Part shown: in pieces, positions 16,422 to 26,000 of the stretch | Position numbering within the stretch: the stretch's first letter is position 1 | How the letters are laid out: the number at the start of each line of letters is the position of its first letter | From: Fervidicola ferrireducens | Lineage (GTDB): Bacteria > Bacillota > Thermosediminibacteria > Thermosediminibacterales > Thermosediminibacteraceae | DNA: 64,000 bases | Direction: 5' to 3' | Assembly: GCF_001562425.1 (NCBI RefSeq) | Contig: NZ_LOED01000002.1 | Location: 1-64,000, forward strand | The notes under the pieces: model-generated | What the model was told of the DNA's origin: nothing | The model's database searches: none | What the model saw: the letters and a program-made list of their open reading frames with translations, nothing else | Made by a program: the position numbers and the translations under genes

Positions 16422-17195
16422 TCAAAAGGCTTTAAATACAGGCGCCTCCTTGCTCAAATCTATTAGCCCCTTACCCATACCCCTTTTTCTTAAATCTTCC
16501 AGCACTGATTTCATTAGCAAAAACTTTTCTTCTTCTATATCGTTTTCTTCTAAGTATATTTGAAATCCATCAAGAGTATAAATAAAAAAAGATACTTCTC
16601 CTTCCTGGTAATCTAAATGGATTTCGGAAAGCTCTGCTCTCATAGGTGAAAGGCATTTCAATGCTTTTTTTAAATCTTCCAGCAAATCTTGTTTCCGATT
16701 TATTGCAATGGGCTTTGCTTTTTCAGGCTTGGTTATCTCTATACCCGTTATTATCGGAATCCTGAGGCCTTCTAAATCAGGTTGCATTTTTACTACATAA
16801 CCATCCGGGTCAATTAAAACAAATCCTCCAAGATAGGGCAAGGCAGCCATAACTTCCCTTTCCTCGACTTTAATAACCATCGTCCCTGGCAGCCTCAACT
16901 TCACCGTGGCTTCCTTTACCGGAAGCGTTTGCTTTATTTCTTCGCTTATTAATGCTGGTTTAATCATGAAAGTGTTTCTGCCCAAATGGTGATTTACCAC
17001 CCGCAGGATTTCTCCATCGGGTATGCTGCTGTTGCCTTCGACCTCAATCTTTTTCAATTTAAAAAAAGAACTAGTAGCGGCCAGCATTATTGTAATTATA
17101 CATAAAAAGGCAGACAACCTCAATAGTGCTTTATTATCAATTTGCCTTTTTTTGCCATAATCAAATCGCTTTGTTTTCTTCGCATAGACCAACAT
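16422..17195 (-). CDS. ftsQ: Division protein FtsQ/DivIB
   Basis: 257 residues from ATG 17195, which has GGGGAAG at a suitable distance; the TTG two codons earlier is too close to that site. Basic N-terminus, one membrane segment (about 28-45), then a POTRA domain opening with LKKIEVEGNSSIPDGEILRV, and a beta domain with FVLIDPDGYVV. It belongs to the FtsQ-FtsB-FtsL subcomplex that activates septal synthesis. Confidence 0.91.
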   Translation of the reverse strand: MLVYAKKTKRFDYGKKRQIDNKALLRLSAFLCIITIMLAATSSFFKLKKIEVEGNSSIPDGEILRVVNHHLGRNTFMIKPALISEEIKQTLPVKEATVKLRLPGTMVIKVEEREVMAALPYLGGFVLIDPDGYVVKMQPDLEGLRIPIITGIEITKPEKAKPIAINRKQDLLEDLKKALKCLSPMRAELSEIHLDYQEGEVSFFIYTLDGFQIYLEENDIEEEKFLLMKSVLEDLRKRGMGKGLIDLSKEAPVFKAF

Positions 17196-17225
17196 GTCCA
17201 ATCTTCCCCGACAAAAAAAGGATTT

Positions 17226-18488
17226 CTAATTTAATCGTTCTATATTCGCACCCAAAGTCCTGAGATTTTCGGAAAACTTTTCGTATCCTCTATCGATAAA
17301 AGACGTCCCTTCTACTACGGTCTTGCCGACCGCCGCAAGGCCAGCGATGACAAGGGCTGCGCCCGCTCTCAAATCTTTTGCTTCCACCACAGCCCCGGTC
17401 AATTTTTTAACGCCCTTTATTATCGCCGTATTTCCGTTTAATTTGATGTCCGCTCCCATTCGCCTGAGCTCTTCAGCATGTTTAAAACGATTTTCAAAAA
17501 CGGTTTCTGTTATTATCGAGGTTCCTTCTACCGTAGAAAGCAGAGCCATCATGGGAGCCTGCATATCGGTGGGAAACCCCGGGTATGGAAGAGTCCTAAG
17601 GCTATCAAGGGCCCTTAAAGGTTTTTCTACCCATAGCTGAACCTTATCTTCCAACGTCTTAATATCGCAGCCCATTTCTCTGAGTTTTGCGAGTACGGGT
17701 TCAATGTGTTCTATTATAACGTTTTCCAAGACTATATTTCCCCGGGTTGCAGCAGTGGCGGCAAGATACGTCCCCGCTGCAATTCTGTCCGGAATTACCG
17801 AGTAATCATCGACTTCCTTCAAATCTTCTATCGAACAACCTTCTATCTTTATGGTATCAGTCCCCGCCCCTTTTACGTGGCATCCCATTTTGTTCAGATA
17901 ATTTTGAAGGTCTACTATTTCGGGTTCCTTTGCCGCATTTCTTATTGTAGTCCTGCCTTCTGCCAGAACCGCCGCCAGCATCAGGTTTTCTGTGGCACCC
18001 ACACTCGGAAAATCCAGGTGTATATTTGCACCTTTCAATTTGTCCGCTTCTGCGTAAATAAAACCGTGGCTTTCGCTTATATTCGCACCCAATGCCACAA
18101 ACCCCTTCAAATGAAGGTCAATAGGCCTTGGACCTATTTCGCAACCGCCTGGATACGACACCTTAACCTTTTTGTATCGTCCCAGAAGAGGACCCATTAA
18201 TATGATGGAGGACCTCATTTTTCTCATCAAATTCTCGGGCACTTCCCAAATACTGACCTTGCTCGAGTCTACAGCCAACTCATTTCCGGAAAATGAAACT
18301 TCCGCACCTAAAACTTTCAATATATCTATCATAACGTGGACGTCTTTTATATCCGGTACATTTCTAATGCGATTTTTACTGCGATTCAGTATGGTGGCCG
18401 CCATAATGGGAAGACTTGCATTTTTAGAACCCTGGACTTTAAGGCGGCCGGAAAGTTTTGACCCCCCCACAATCACATAAGCCCCCAC
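17226..18488 (-). CDS. murA: UDP-GlcNAc 1-carboxyvinyltransferase MurA
   Basis: 420-residue enolpyruvyl transferase that commits UDP-GlcNAc to peptidoglycan synthesis, using phosphoenolpyruvate. Lys22 and Asn23 in QGSKNASLPI, the catalytic Cys116 loop SYPGGCEIGPRP (the fosfomycin target) and Arg in GFPTDMQAPMMAL are all present. GTG 18488 follows GGAGGTG. It sits between murC and ftsQ, the slot in which many Firmicutes carry murB. Confidence 0.95.
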   Translation of the reverse strand: MGAYVIVGGSKLSGRLKVQGSKNASLPIMAATILNRSKNRIRNVPDIKDVHVMIDILKVLGAEVSFSGNELAVDSSKVSIWEVPENLMRKMRSSIILMGPLLGRYKKVKVSYPGGCEIGPRPIDLHLKGFVALGANISESHGFIYAEADKLKGANIHLDFPSVGATENLMLAAVLAEGRTTIRNAAKEPEIVDLQNYLNKMGCHVKGAGTDTIKIEGCSIEDLKEVDDYSVIPDRIAAGTYLAATAATRGNIVLENVIIEHIEPVLAKLREMGCDIKTLEDKVQLWVEKPLRALDSLRTLPYPGFPTDMQAPMMALLSTVEGTSIITETVFENRFKHAEELRRMGADIKLNGNTAIIKGVKKLTGAVVEAKDLRAGAALVIAGLAAVGKTVVEGTSFIDRGYEKFSENLRTLGANIERLN

Positions 18489-18509
18489 AAAAAATTCACC
18501 TCCGGTGTT

Positions 18510-19895
18510 TTAACCGGGTCGGACATCTTTAGTCTTCAACTTTTTCACTATCTCGTACGCCACCTGGTATATATCACCCGCCCCAATCGTCAGAACGTAG
18601 TCGCCTGGTGAAACTTTTTGGATTATAAAGTCCGGTATTTCATCCTTATCATGGATGTAAGTAACTTTCTTTCCCCTGTCTTTTAAAGCATCGACTATAA
18701 GCAAAGATGAAACCCCTTCTATCGGCCTTTCTCCGGCACTGTATATGTTCGTTACCACCACTTCATCGGCATCGTCAAAGGCCAATCCAAATTCCTCCGC
18801 AAGAATCTTTGTCCTGGTATAGCGGTGCGGTTGAAATATGGCGTAAATCCTTCTGGGGTTTTGCAATTTTGCGGCCTTGAGGGTGGCTTTAATCTCCGTA
18901 GGGTGGTGGGCGTAATCATCTATAACTTTGATGCCGTTAACCTCTCCCATAAGTTGAAACCGGCGCTTTGCCCCGCGAAAGACTTTTAACGCTTTTGCAA
19001 CATCTTCCATTTTCAACCCGAGCCTGTGAGCTACGGCAACGGCTGCAGTCGCATTATATATATTATGCATTCCGGGAACATTGAGTTCCAGTTCAACCAA
19101 AGGCTCTTTTCGGTAGTGAACTTCGAATGTGGAACTTGCCCCATTTATGCGTATGTTTTTAGGCATGTAATCCGCGGGGTAATCGATCCCGTAGGTGAAG
19201 TAAGTCACATCTAAGCTCTCCAATATGTCCCTTACGTTTTCGTTGTCGGTTCCCAACAAAGCAAAACCGTCTTTTTTAATGCCGTTTACAAAGGTTTTGT
19301 AAGCTTCTTTCATCGTATCCATGTCCTTGTAGTAATCCATGTGGTCGTTTTCTATATTCGTTACCACCGCTATATAAGGCTTGAGCTTCAAAAAAGAACC
19401 GTCACTTTCGTCAGCTTCAGCCACGAGATATTCCCCTTTACCGAGGGTCGCGTTACCTCCTATGTCGTTCAGCTCTCCTCCTATCACGACTGTGGGCTCA
19501 AGACCGCTCTTTTCGAGAACCAGCGAAATCATCGAGGTCGTGGTGGTCTTCCCGTGGGCACCTGTTACCGCTATTCCTTTCTTCCCGGCCATCAACAAGC
19601 TCAACACATCGGCCCTGTGGATAATGGGTATTTTTTCTTTCAGGGCCTGCAAGTATTCAGGATTATCCTGCGGAATAGCGGATGACACAACCACAAGATC
19701 AGCTCCCTTTACATTTTCTGCATTGTGACCCAGGAAAACCGTGGCCCCCAATTTTTTCAGCCTGTTTATAACTTCAGAAGGCTTCAGGTCCGAACCGGAC
19801 ACATCATATCCCAATTCTCTTGCTATCCTTGCTATTCCGCTCATTCCCGTGCCACCGATGCCTATAAAATGAATGCGTTTATAATTGCCCAACAA
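18510..19895 (-). CDS. murC: UDP-MurNAc-L-alanine ligase MurC
   Basis: 461-residue ATP-dependent ligase adding L-Ala to UDP-MurNAc. N-terminal Rossmann domain FIGIGGTGMSGIA, central P-loop GAHGKTTTTSM with Lys116, later NIENDHMDYY and HHPTEIKATL. The start is TTG 19895, 7 bases after GGAGAG. A gap of 142 bases separates it from murG, the longest inside the dcw cluster; it is AT-rich and could hold an internal promoter, but I cannot name a convincing one. Confidence 0.95.
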   Translation of the reverse strand: MLGNYKRIHFIGIGGTGMSGIARIARELGYDVSGSDLKPSEVINRLKKLGATVFLGHNAENVKGADLVVVSSAIPQDNPEYLQALKEKIPIIHRADVLSLLMAGKKGIAVTGAHGKTTTTSMISLVLEKSGLEPTVVIGGELNDIGGNATLGKGEYLVAEADESDGSFLKLKPYIAVVTNIENDHMDYYKDMDTMKEAYKTFVNGIKKDGFALLGTDNENVRDILESLDVTYFTYGIDYPADYMPKNIRINGASSTFEVHYRKEPLVELELNVPGMHNIYNATAAVAVAHRLGLKMEDVAKALKVFRGAKRRFQLMGEVNGIKVIDDYAHHPTEIKATLKAAKLQNPRRIYAIFQPHRYTRTKILAEEFGLAFDDADEVVVTNIYSAGERPIEGVSSLLIVDALKDRGKKVTYIHDKDEIPDFIIQKVSPGDYVLTIGAGDIYQVAYEIVKKLKTKDVRPG

Positions 19896-20037
19896 GTTCG
19901 GTCTCTCCTTCCGATCTTCCTAAATCGTGCTTTATCAGGAATACTATATATTATGCTGAGAATTTATAAAGTGCTACTACGATATCTATATTACCACAGG
20001 CCTCATGTTAGAAAAATAGGTTTATTAAAGGATAATT

Positions 20038-21150
20038 TTAGTCCATTAGGGAGACAATTTCTCTCAATATTCTATCCAGAGCATCAGGCCTTCCCAACTT
20101 TTTGCTGGCTGCAGACATCTCGATAAGTCGATTTTTGTCAGAGATCAAACTGCGGATCATCTCGTATAACCTTTTTCCGCTGAGTTCCCGATCTTTTATT
20201 ATAACGGCTGCACCATTTTTTTTCATAAACCCGGCGTTATAATCCTGGTGCTGGCCCGCCGCTGTCGGCAGAGGCACCAGGATTGCGGGTTTACCCGCCG
20301 CTGTGAGTTCGGCTATTGTTATGGCGCCCGCCCTGGAGACCACAAGGTCTGCGGCGGCTATGGCATAGTGCATTTCGTAAACATAAGGCCTTACTTTAAT
20401 ATGTCCTAGACACAATGGATTTATTCCTTTATATTCCAGTTTGCTTATGAAATCATCGTAATTCTTTTTGCCCGTAATGTGAAAAAGCTGAAAAGTACTA
20501 TCTTCCTTTATTAAATCGATGAGCTCCAATACCGCTTCGTTGAGCCTTAAAGCACCCTGGCTTCCTCCAAAGGATAAGACCAATGGTTTTTCCGCGTCCA
20601 AACCAAGCTCCTTTATTGCCTTCAATTTTTCGGTAAGTACAATTTCCTGCCTTACCGGATTGCCGGTCACGACAACTTTGCTTTTCGGAAAGTACTTTGC
20701 AGAATCCGGGAAGCTCACTGCCACTTTATCCACAAAGCAGGACAAGATTCTATTGGTAACACCGGGTTTCACGTTTTGTTCGTGGATGAAAGTCGGAATT
20801 TTCAGCATCGATGCAAAAAAAACTATGGGGCCTGCCACATAACCGCCGGTTCCGACAACCAAGTCTGGCTTTTCTCTTTTTAATAAAACCAGGGATTCTA
20901 TTCCACCTAGAGCTACCTCTTTCAGAGTTGAAAGGTTTTCCAGCGATAACTTTCTTTTGAAGCCTTTTGCCCTGATTTTCTTGAGTTCAAAACCGGCTTT
21001 CGGCACGAGGTCGTTTTCCAGTCCCTTTTCTGTGCCCACGAAAAGTATTTTTATATCCGGAAATTTCATCTTCAACCCCTGAGCTATTGCGATAGCAGGG
21101 TATATGTGTCCACCCGTTCCGCCTCCTGCGATTATAACCTTTTTGGGCAT
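20038..21150 (-). CDS. murG: MurG glycosyltransferase (lipid II synthase)
   Basis: 370-residue GT28 enzyme that moves GlcNAc from UDP-GlcNAc to lipid I at the inner face of the membrane. The N-domain glycine loop GGTGGHIYPAIAIAQGL and the C-domain LSFGGSQGALRLNE and SRAGAITIAELTAAGKPAILVP are typical. ATG 21150 almost touches the ftsW stop (2 bases), so the two are coupled. Confidence 0.96.
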   Translation of the reverse strand: MPKKVIIAGGGTGGHIYPAIAIAQGLKMKFPDIKILFVGTEKGLENDLVPKAGFELKKIRAKGFKRKLSLENLSTLKEVALGGIESLVLLKREKPDLVVGTGGYVAGPIVFFASMLKIPTFIHEQNVKPGVTNRILSCFVDKVAVSFPDSAKYFPKSKVVVTGNPVRQEIVLTEKLKAIKELGLDAEKPLVLSFGGSQGALRLNEAVLELIDLIKEDSTFQLFHITGKKNYDDFISKLEYKGINPLCLGHIKVRPYVYEMHYAIAAADLVVSRAGAITIAELTAAGKPAILVPLPTAAGQHQDYNAGFMKKNGAAVIIKDRELSGKRLYEMIRSLISDKNRLIEMSAASKKLGRPDALDRILREIVSLMD

Positions 21151-21151
21151 A

Positions 21152-22252
21152 TCATTTAGCCTCCAAGTATCTGGTTATATTTAACAAAATGCCAACTTCG
21201 GCCAGCGTTATCGTCAGCGAAGAACCCCCATAGCTTATAAAAGGCAGCGGCATCCCTGTAACTGGCATGGATGCCGTTACCACCGCTACGTGAATTAGAA
21301 ATTGAAGGGCGATCAGGCTCGTTATGCCGGTAGCCATAAATTTTCCGAATAAATCGGGGGCATGTAAAGCCGCCCTGTACCCCCGCCATATAAAAACGGT
21401 GAACATAAAAATGACAAAGACCGCCCCTAAAAAACCCAATTCCTCTCCTATTATAGCAAAAATAAAGTCCGTCTGAGGTTCAGGGAGGTAGAAAAATTTT
21501 TGCCGGCTCTGCCCCAGCCCAACCCCCAGAAGGCCTCCGGCCCCGAGGGCATAAAGCGACTGGACTATATTGTAACCGCTGCCGCGGATATCTTCCCAGG
21601 GATTCATAAAAGACAACAACCTTACCATCCTGTACGGTTCCACAATAATAAGCACCACCACTAGAAAAAGTCCCGCCCCTCCCAGCGACAGCATCTGGGT
21701 AATGTTGGCTCCCGCCACGAACAACATAACCATCGAGAGCATGCCTATAAGAACAGCCGCACTGAGGTGCGGTTCGATCACGATTAGTCCGCAGGTGACG
21801 GCGGTCACCAGCAACACGGGAAGCAGGCCTTTAAAAAAGCTTTTTATATCGTCCTGTTTTCGCTCCAGAGTGCACGAAAGGTACACAACCATGCCGAGCT
21901 TTGCAATTTCCGAAGGCTGTACGGTAAAAGAACCTACTCCAATCCATCGCCTTGCCTCATTTATCTTTAAACCAATTCCCGGAATTAATACTGCTATAAG
22001 AAGGACGTACATGAAAATTAGGATGGTTTTTTCGTACTTTTTTACCTGCCAGTAGTCGTAATTCATGAAATATACCATGGCTGCAAGTCCCAAAAAAGCC
22101 GCTACCAGTTGTCTTTTCAAAAAGTACAGGCTGTCTTTATGAACGTAATACGCCCACACGCTGCTGGAACTGAAAACCATTATTATTCCAAAGCACAAAA
22201 GCACCAGCACGGTAAACATGATGACAAAGTCAGGGGGATTTCGGTATCTCAC
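21152..22252 (-). CDS. ftsW: SEDS glycosyltransferase FtsW/SpoVE
   Basis: 366 residues, ten hydrophobic segments, SEDS family peptidoglycan polymerase working with a class B PBP. Visible are GARRWIGVGSFTVQPSEIAKL-like text in the first half (split here as EARRWIGVG and QPSEIAKLG), the large loop PEPQTDFIFAIIGEELGF and the C-terminal PFISYGGSS. Start GTG 22252 follows GGGGTG. This could act as FtsW in growth, as SpoVE in sporulation, or both; only one SEDS gene is in this cluster. Confidence 0.93.
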   Translation of the reverse strand: MRYRNPPDFVIMFTVLVLLCFGIIMVFSSSSVWAYYVHKDSLYFLKRQLVAAFLGLAAMVYFMNYDYWQVKKYEKTILIFMYVLLIAVLIPGIGLKINEARRWIGVGSFTVQPSEIAKLGMVVYLSCTLERKQDDIKSFFKGLLPVLLVTAVTCGLIVIEPHLSAAVLIGMLSMVMLFVAGANITQMLSLGGAGLFLVVVLIIVEPYRMVRLLSFMNPWEDIRGSGYNIVQSLYALGAGGLLGVGLGQSRQKFFYLPEPQTDFIFAIIGEELGFLGAVFVIFMFTVFIWRGYRAALHAPDLFGKFMATGITSLIALQFLIHVAVVTASMPVTGMPLPFISYGGSSLTITLAEVGILLNITRYLEAK

Positions 22253-22266
22253 AATTTACACCCCTT

Positions 22267-23625
22267 TTAGGCTTTTAGCAAACGCACCGCTTCTTTGAAA
22301 GCCCTTCCGCGTTCTTCGAAATTCGAAAACATGTCCCAGCTGGCACATGCCGGTGAAAGCAGTACCGTATCTCCCGGCTCGGCAGATTTTTTGGCTATTT
22401 TAACCGCTTCGTGCATCGACGAGGCCTTCTCCACTTCGTAAAAACCCTCTTCCTTGGCGGTCTTTTCTATTTGGTCGGCCGTAGCCCCAATCAGCACGAC
22501 TTTTTTGACTTTGCCAAAAAACGCCCTGACAAAAGGTCGAAAGTCTACCTTTTTGTCGTAACCCCCGGCTATCAAAATTACGGGACCTTCTACGGCCTCC
22601 AAAGCCTTCAGAGCCGCATCGGGATTCGTTCCTTTCGAGTCGTTGATAAACTTCACGCCATCTATGGTATCCACGTATTCCAGCCTGTGCTCGACTCCTT
22701 TGAAATCTTTAAGGGTTTCGGCCAGGTTATTCAGATTCGTTTCGGTAATCCATGCCACCGCCACTGCGGCAAGGGCGTTCTCCAGATTGTGCGCACCTTT
22801 AATACCCAGATCCTTTGCCTCCAAAATCGGATAAATAAAGCCGTTTTCCCTTATCACTATAACGCCGTTTTTAACGAACACGCCTTTAGCAAGCTCCTGT
22901 TTTCTGCTGAAAAATACCACCCTGCTCCTTGCTCTTTTTGCCAGCCCTGCCACGACAGGGTCGTCATAATTGAGCACTGCAAAATCATTTTCATCTTGAT
23001 TTTCCAAAATCCTTGCTTTAGCTTCAATGTAATTTTCGAAAGTCTTGTGCCGATTGAGGTGGTCTTCGGTTATGTTCAGAATTACGCTCACCTTCGGCTT
23101 GAAGTACAGTATGTTCTCGAGTTGGAAGCTACTCACTTCCACGACGATGTAGTCTTTCTGGCCATTTTTGTCGGCCTCCTGTATCAATGGCGTTCCTATA
23201 TTCCCGGCAACGGATATATTTTTTCCGTCATTTTTGAGTATCTCGCCTATAAGAGTGGTGGTGGTGGTCTTTCCGTTGGTCCCCGTAACCGCAATTATCG
23301 GAGCCTTGGTATACCAGTATCCGAGCTCAAGCTCGCTCACTACCAGGATACCTCTTTTCCTGGCTTCTTCTATGAGGGGAATATCGCTGGGAACCCCCGG
23401 ACTTATTACAACGAGGTCGGTACCCTCCAGAAGTGCCAGGGGATGGCCGCCAAAAAATAATTCGATTCCTCTAGGACTTAATTTGTCCACAACCTCTTTC
23501 ATTTCTTCTTTTTGCCTTATGTCGTTGGCTATAACCTTCGCCCCCATGCCCGAGAGTTCAATGGCAGCGGCCACACCGCTTCTCGCAAGCCCCACTACCA
23601 AAACCTTTTTGCCCCTTAATTCCAT
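22267..23625 (-). CDS. murD: UDP-MurNAc-L-Ala-D-Glu ligase MurD
   Basis: 452-residue Mur ligase. N-terminal Rossmann domain VLVVGLARSGVAAA, P-loop VTGTNGKTTTTTLIG (Lys119), the NITEDHLNRH motif and the C-terminal LLSPACASWDMFSNFEERG are all in place. It adds D-Glu to UDP-MurNAc-L-Ala in the cytoplasm. ATG 23625 has GGAGGG upstream; 18 bases separate it from mraY. Confidence 0.95.
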   Translation of the reverse strand: MELRGKKVLVVGLARSGVAAAIELSGMGAKVIANDIRQKEEMKEVVDKLSPRGIELFFGGHPLALLEGTDLVVISPGVPSDIPLIEEARKRGILVVSELELGYWYTKAPIIAVTGTNGKTTTTTLIGEILKNDGKNISVAGNIGTPLIQEADKNGQKDYIVVEVSSFQLENILYFKPKVSVILNITEDHLNRHKTFENYIEAKARILENQDENDFAVLNYDDPVVAGLAKRARSRVVFFSRKQELAKGVFVKNGVIVIRENGFIYPILEAKDLGIKGAHNLENALAAVAVAWITETNLNNLAETLKDFKGVEHRLEYVDTIDGVKFINDSKGTNPDAALKALEAVEGPVILIAGGYDKKVDFRPFVRAFFGKVKKVVLIGATADQIEKTAKEEGFYEVEKASSMHEAVKIAKKSAEPGDTVLLSPACASWDMFSNFEERGRAFKEAVRLLKA

Positions 23626-23643
23626 TGCTTGCCCTCCTTCCTC

Positions 23644-24612
23644 TCAGAAGATCTCTGTTGACAAAAATACTGCAACGCCGGTTAAAGCCGAAACGGCCGC
23701 AATCACCCAGAAAACCAGGACCACTTTGAATTCGCTCCAGCCGCCTAGCTCAAAGTGATGGTGCAGAGGACTCATTCTGAAAATTCTCTTACCCGTGAGC
23801 CTGAAATAAATTACCTGCAAAATTACGGAGAGGGTTTCCACTATGAAAATAAAGCCGATGAGCGCCAGATAAAATTGAGTTCCTCCCAGCACGGCCAGGG
23901 CGGATATAGCCCCTCCAAGTCCCAGGGAGCCCGTATCGCCCATGAACACTTTAGCCGGATGGCGATTATAAAGCAGAAAACCGAGGCAGGCGCCGCTGAG
24001 GGCTGAACTGAACAGGGCCAGGTCCTGCAGGCCCAGAAAAAAATAAATTACTGTATATGCGAACCCTACTATTACTGAAATGCCCGAAACCAACCCGTCC
24101 AGTCCATCGGTAAGATTAACGCTGTTTACCGTTCCGAGTATGACAAAGATTGTAAACGGGATGTAAATCAGCCCGAGGTCGATGCCGTTTCTTATGAAAG
24201 GAAAGAATACCGTCGTTGTGCCGGGATAGACTCCCGAGCCAAAAAAAGCGAGTAAAATGGAAAGTATAATTTGGAAAAGCAACTTTTGACTGGCTCTCAA
24301 CCCCAAAGGCCTTTTTTTGACCACCTTTATGTAATCATCCACAAAACCTACGAGGCCAAATCCGGCGGTGGATAAAACGGCTGCCAGCGCATAGGGGCTC
24401 CCTTTGTAAAAAAGCAGCGTGGAAAATACTATGGCCGGTATTATCATTATTCCACCCATTGTGGGTGTTCCCATTTTTTTTAGGTGCCTCTTTGGGCCGT
24501 CGTCCCTCACCGTTTGACCAAACTTCAATATTTGCAAAATAGGTATTACCACGATTCCGGATAATGCCACTATCGCAAATGCGGTCGCTGCTGCAAGAAA
24601 TGCGGTTTTCAT
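23644..24612 (-). CDS. mraY: Phospho-MurNAc-pentapeptide transferase MraY
   Basis: 322-residue membrane enzyme with about ten transmembrane segments; it moves phospho-MurNAc-pentapeptide to undecaprenyl phosphate to give lipid I. The catalytic motifs are clear: DDYIKV near residue 100, NSVNLTDGLDGL near 170, and RMSPLHHHFELGG near 285, the last being the HHHFE signature. It lies between murF and murD, 2 bases after murF. Confidence 0.95.
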   Translation of the reverse strand: MKTAFLAAATAFAIVALSGIVVIPILQILKFGQTVRDDGPKRHLKKMGTPTMGGIMIIPAIVFSTLLFYKGSPYALAAVLSTAGFGLVGFVDDYIKVVKKRPLGLRASQKLLFQIILSILLAFFGSGVYPGTTTVFFPFIRNGIDLGLIYIPFTIFVILGTVNSVNLTDGLDGLVSGISVIVGFAYTVIYFFLGLQDLALFSSALSGACLGFLLYNRHPAKVFMGDTGSLGLGGAISALAVLGGTQFYLALIGFIFIVETLSVILQVIYFRLTGKRIFRMSPLHHHFELGGWSEFKVVLVFWVIAAVSALTGVAVFLSTEIF

Positions 24613-24614
24613 TG

Positions 24615-26000
24615 TTACGACCTCCCAACTAAAAAATCAACTATCTCCTCCATCTTCATACCTCTTGATGCCTTAACCAAAATTATATCACAATCTCCCA
24701 CGAGCTTTTCCATGCAAGCCATAGCTTCATCCTTCTTTGAGAAAGTATAAATAAAGCGGCTGCTCAATCCCCCTTCTAAGGCTCCTCTTGCCAAATCTTC
24801 AGCGTGCTTTCCTATACAAACGAGAATATCGGTCACCGCCGCCGCGTACTTCCCTACCTCCCGGTGGGCGTCGGCAGCATAATCCCCCAATTCCAGCATA
24901 TCGCCGAGGACAGCTGCTTTTTTCTTACCTTTTCCGAGCTCGCTCAAGACCTTCAAGGCCGCTTTCATGGAGTCAGGGCTTGCATTATATGAATCGTCGA
25001 TAACGGTAGCACCGGTGCGTGATTTTTTAAATTCCAATCTCATTTTGCATGGTTTTGCATCAAGCAACCCTCTTTGTATCTCTTCGACGCTTAATCCAAA
25101 TTCCAGCCCCACCGCTACGGCAGCCAGGGCGTTATATACCTGATGGATGCCGACGAAGGGAATTTTTACCGGAAAATCAATTCCATTGCCGATAACCCTG
25201 AACGTCATCCCGTCCTGTCCTAGAGATACTATATCCTCCGCCTTGAGGTCACCTTTTTCGATACCGAAAAACAAGGTCCGGGGGAGCAGCTTTCCTTTTT
25301 TCGCATAAAGTTCGGGGCTATCAGCGTTTAACACCATCAGGTCCTTTTCGGATAATACCTCGGCAATCTCCAGTTTTGCCTTGGCTATATTCTCCTTACT
25401 CCCCAATTTCTCGATGTGGGAGACGCCAATATTGGTTATCACTCCCACCTTCGGCCTTACTAAAATGGAAAGGCGCCGTATCTCCCCGAAGCCGCTCATG
25501 CCCATTTCCACGACCCCTATTTCGTGGTCGTCCAGCCGAAAAATGGTAAGGGGCAAGCCGATTTCGTTGTTAAAATTTCCCTCATTCTTCAGCACCTTAT
25601 ACCTTTTTCCAAGAACTGCTGCTACCATTTCTTTAGTTGAAGTCTTTCCCACGCTGCCTGTAATCGCGACAAAGGGAATATCAAAAAGCGAGCGGTAATA
25701 TTTGGCAAGTTTAAGAAGGGCTTCTTTTGTATCTTTTACCAGAATCAAAGGTTTTTCAAATTCCAAATCCGAAATTTTGTATTTTCTATCTTCCGAACAG
25801 AGAGACGCCCCAGCTCCCCTTTCGAAAGCCGTCTTTATAAAATCGTGGCCGTCGAATTTCTCTCCTATCAACGGGACGAAAAGTTCTCCGGGTTTTATCG
25901 TCCTCGAATCGGTAGAAACGCCGGAAATCTCGCCCTCAATATTTTTTTTCATCCGGCCTCCAGTAGCTTTGACAATTTCTTCGTAAGAGATAGGTTTCAC
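24615..26000 (-). CDS. murF: MurF D-Ala-D-Ala adding ligase
   Basis: 461 residues. Catalyses ATP-dependent addition of D-Ala-D-Ala to UDP-MurNAc-tripeptide. P-loop AITGSVGKTSTKEMVAAVL (Lys119 area), NIGVSHIEKLGSKENIAKAK, and VIDDSYNASPDSMKAAL in the C-domain identify MurF. The GTG start overlaps the murE stop (GTGA), a classic translational coupling. Confidence 0.95.
   Translation of the reverse strand: MKPISYEEIVKATGGRMKKNIEGEISGVSTDSRTIKPGELFVPLIGEKFDGHDFIKTAFERGAGASLCSEDRKYKISDLEFEKPLILVKDTKEALLKLAKYYRSLFDIPFVAITGSVGKTSTKEMVAAVLGKRYKVLKNEGNFNNEIGLPLTIFRLDDHEIGVVEMGMSGFGEIRRLSILVRPKVGVITNIGVSHIEKLGSKENIAKAKLEIAEVLSEKDLMVLNADSPELYAKKGKLLPRTLFFGIEKGDLKAEDIVSLGQDGMTFRVIGNGIDFPVKIPFVGIHQVYNALAAVAVGLEFGLSVEEIQRGLLDAKPCKMRLEFKKSRTGATVIDDSYNASPDSMKAALKVLSELGKGKKKAAVLGDMLELGDYAADAHREVGKYAAAVTDILVCIGKHAEDLARGALEGGLSSRFIYTFSKKDEAMACMEKLVGDCDIILVKASRGMKMEEIVDFLVGRS

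Noticed and set aside
19896-20037. Possible internal promoter in the murG-murC gap
   Set aside because: A TATAAT-like element is present, but no -35 partner of any sigma class fits at the right distance.
22411-23460. Plus-strand open frame of 349 codons
   Set aside because: It lies wholly opposite murD, whose motifs are intact; its own text is rich in His, Tyr and Phe and shows no domain or ribosome site.
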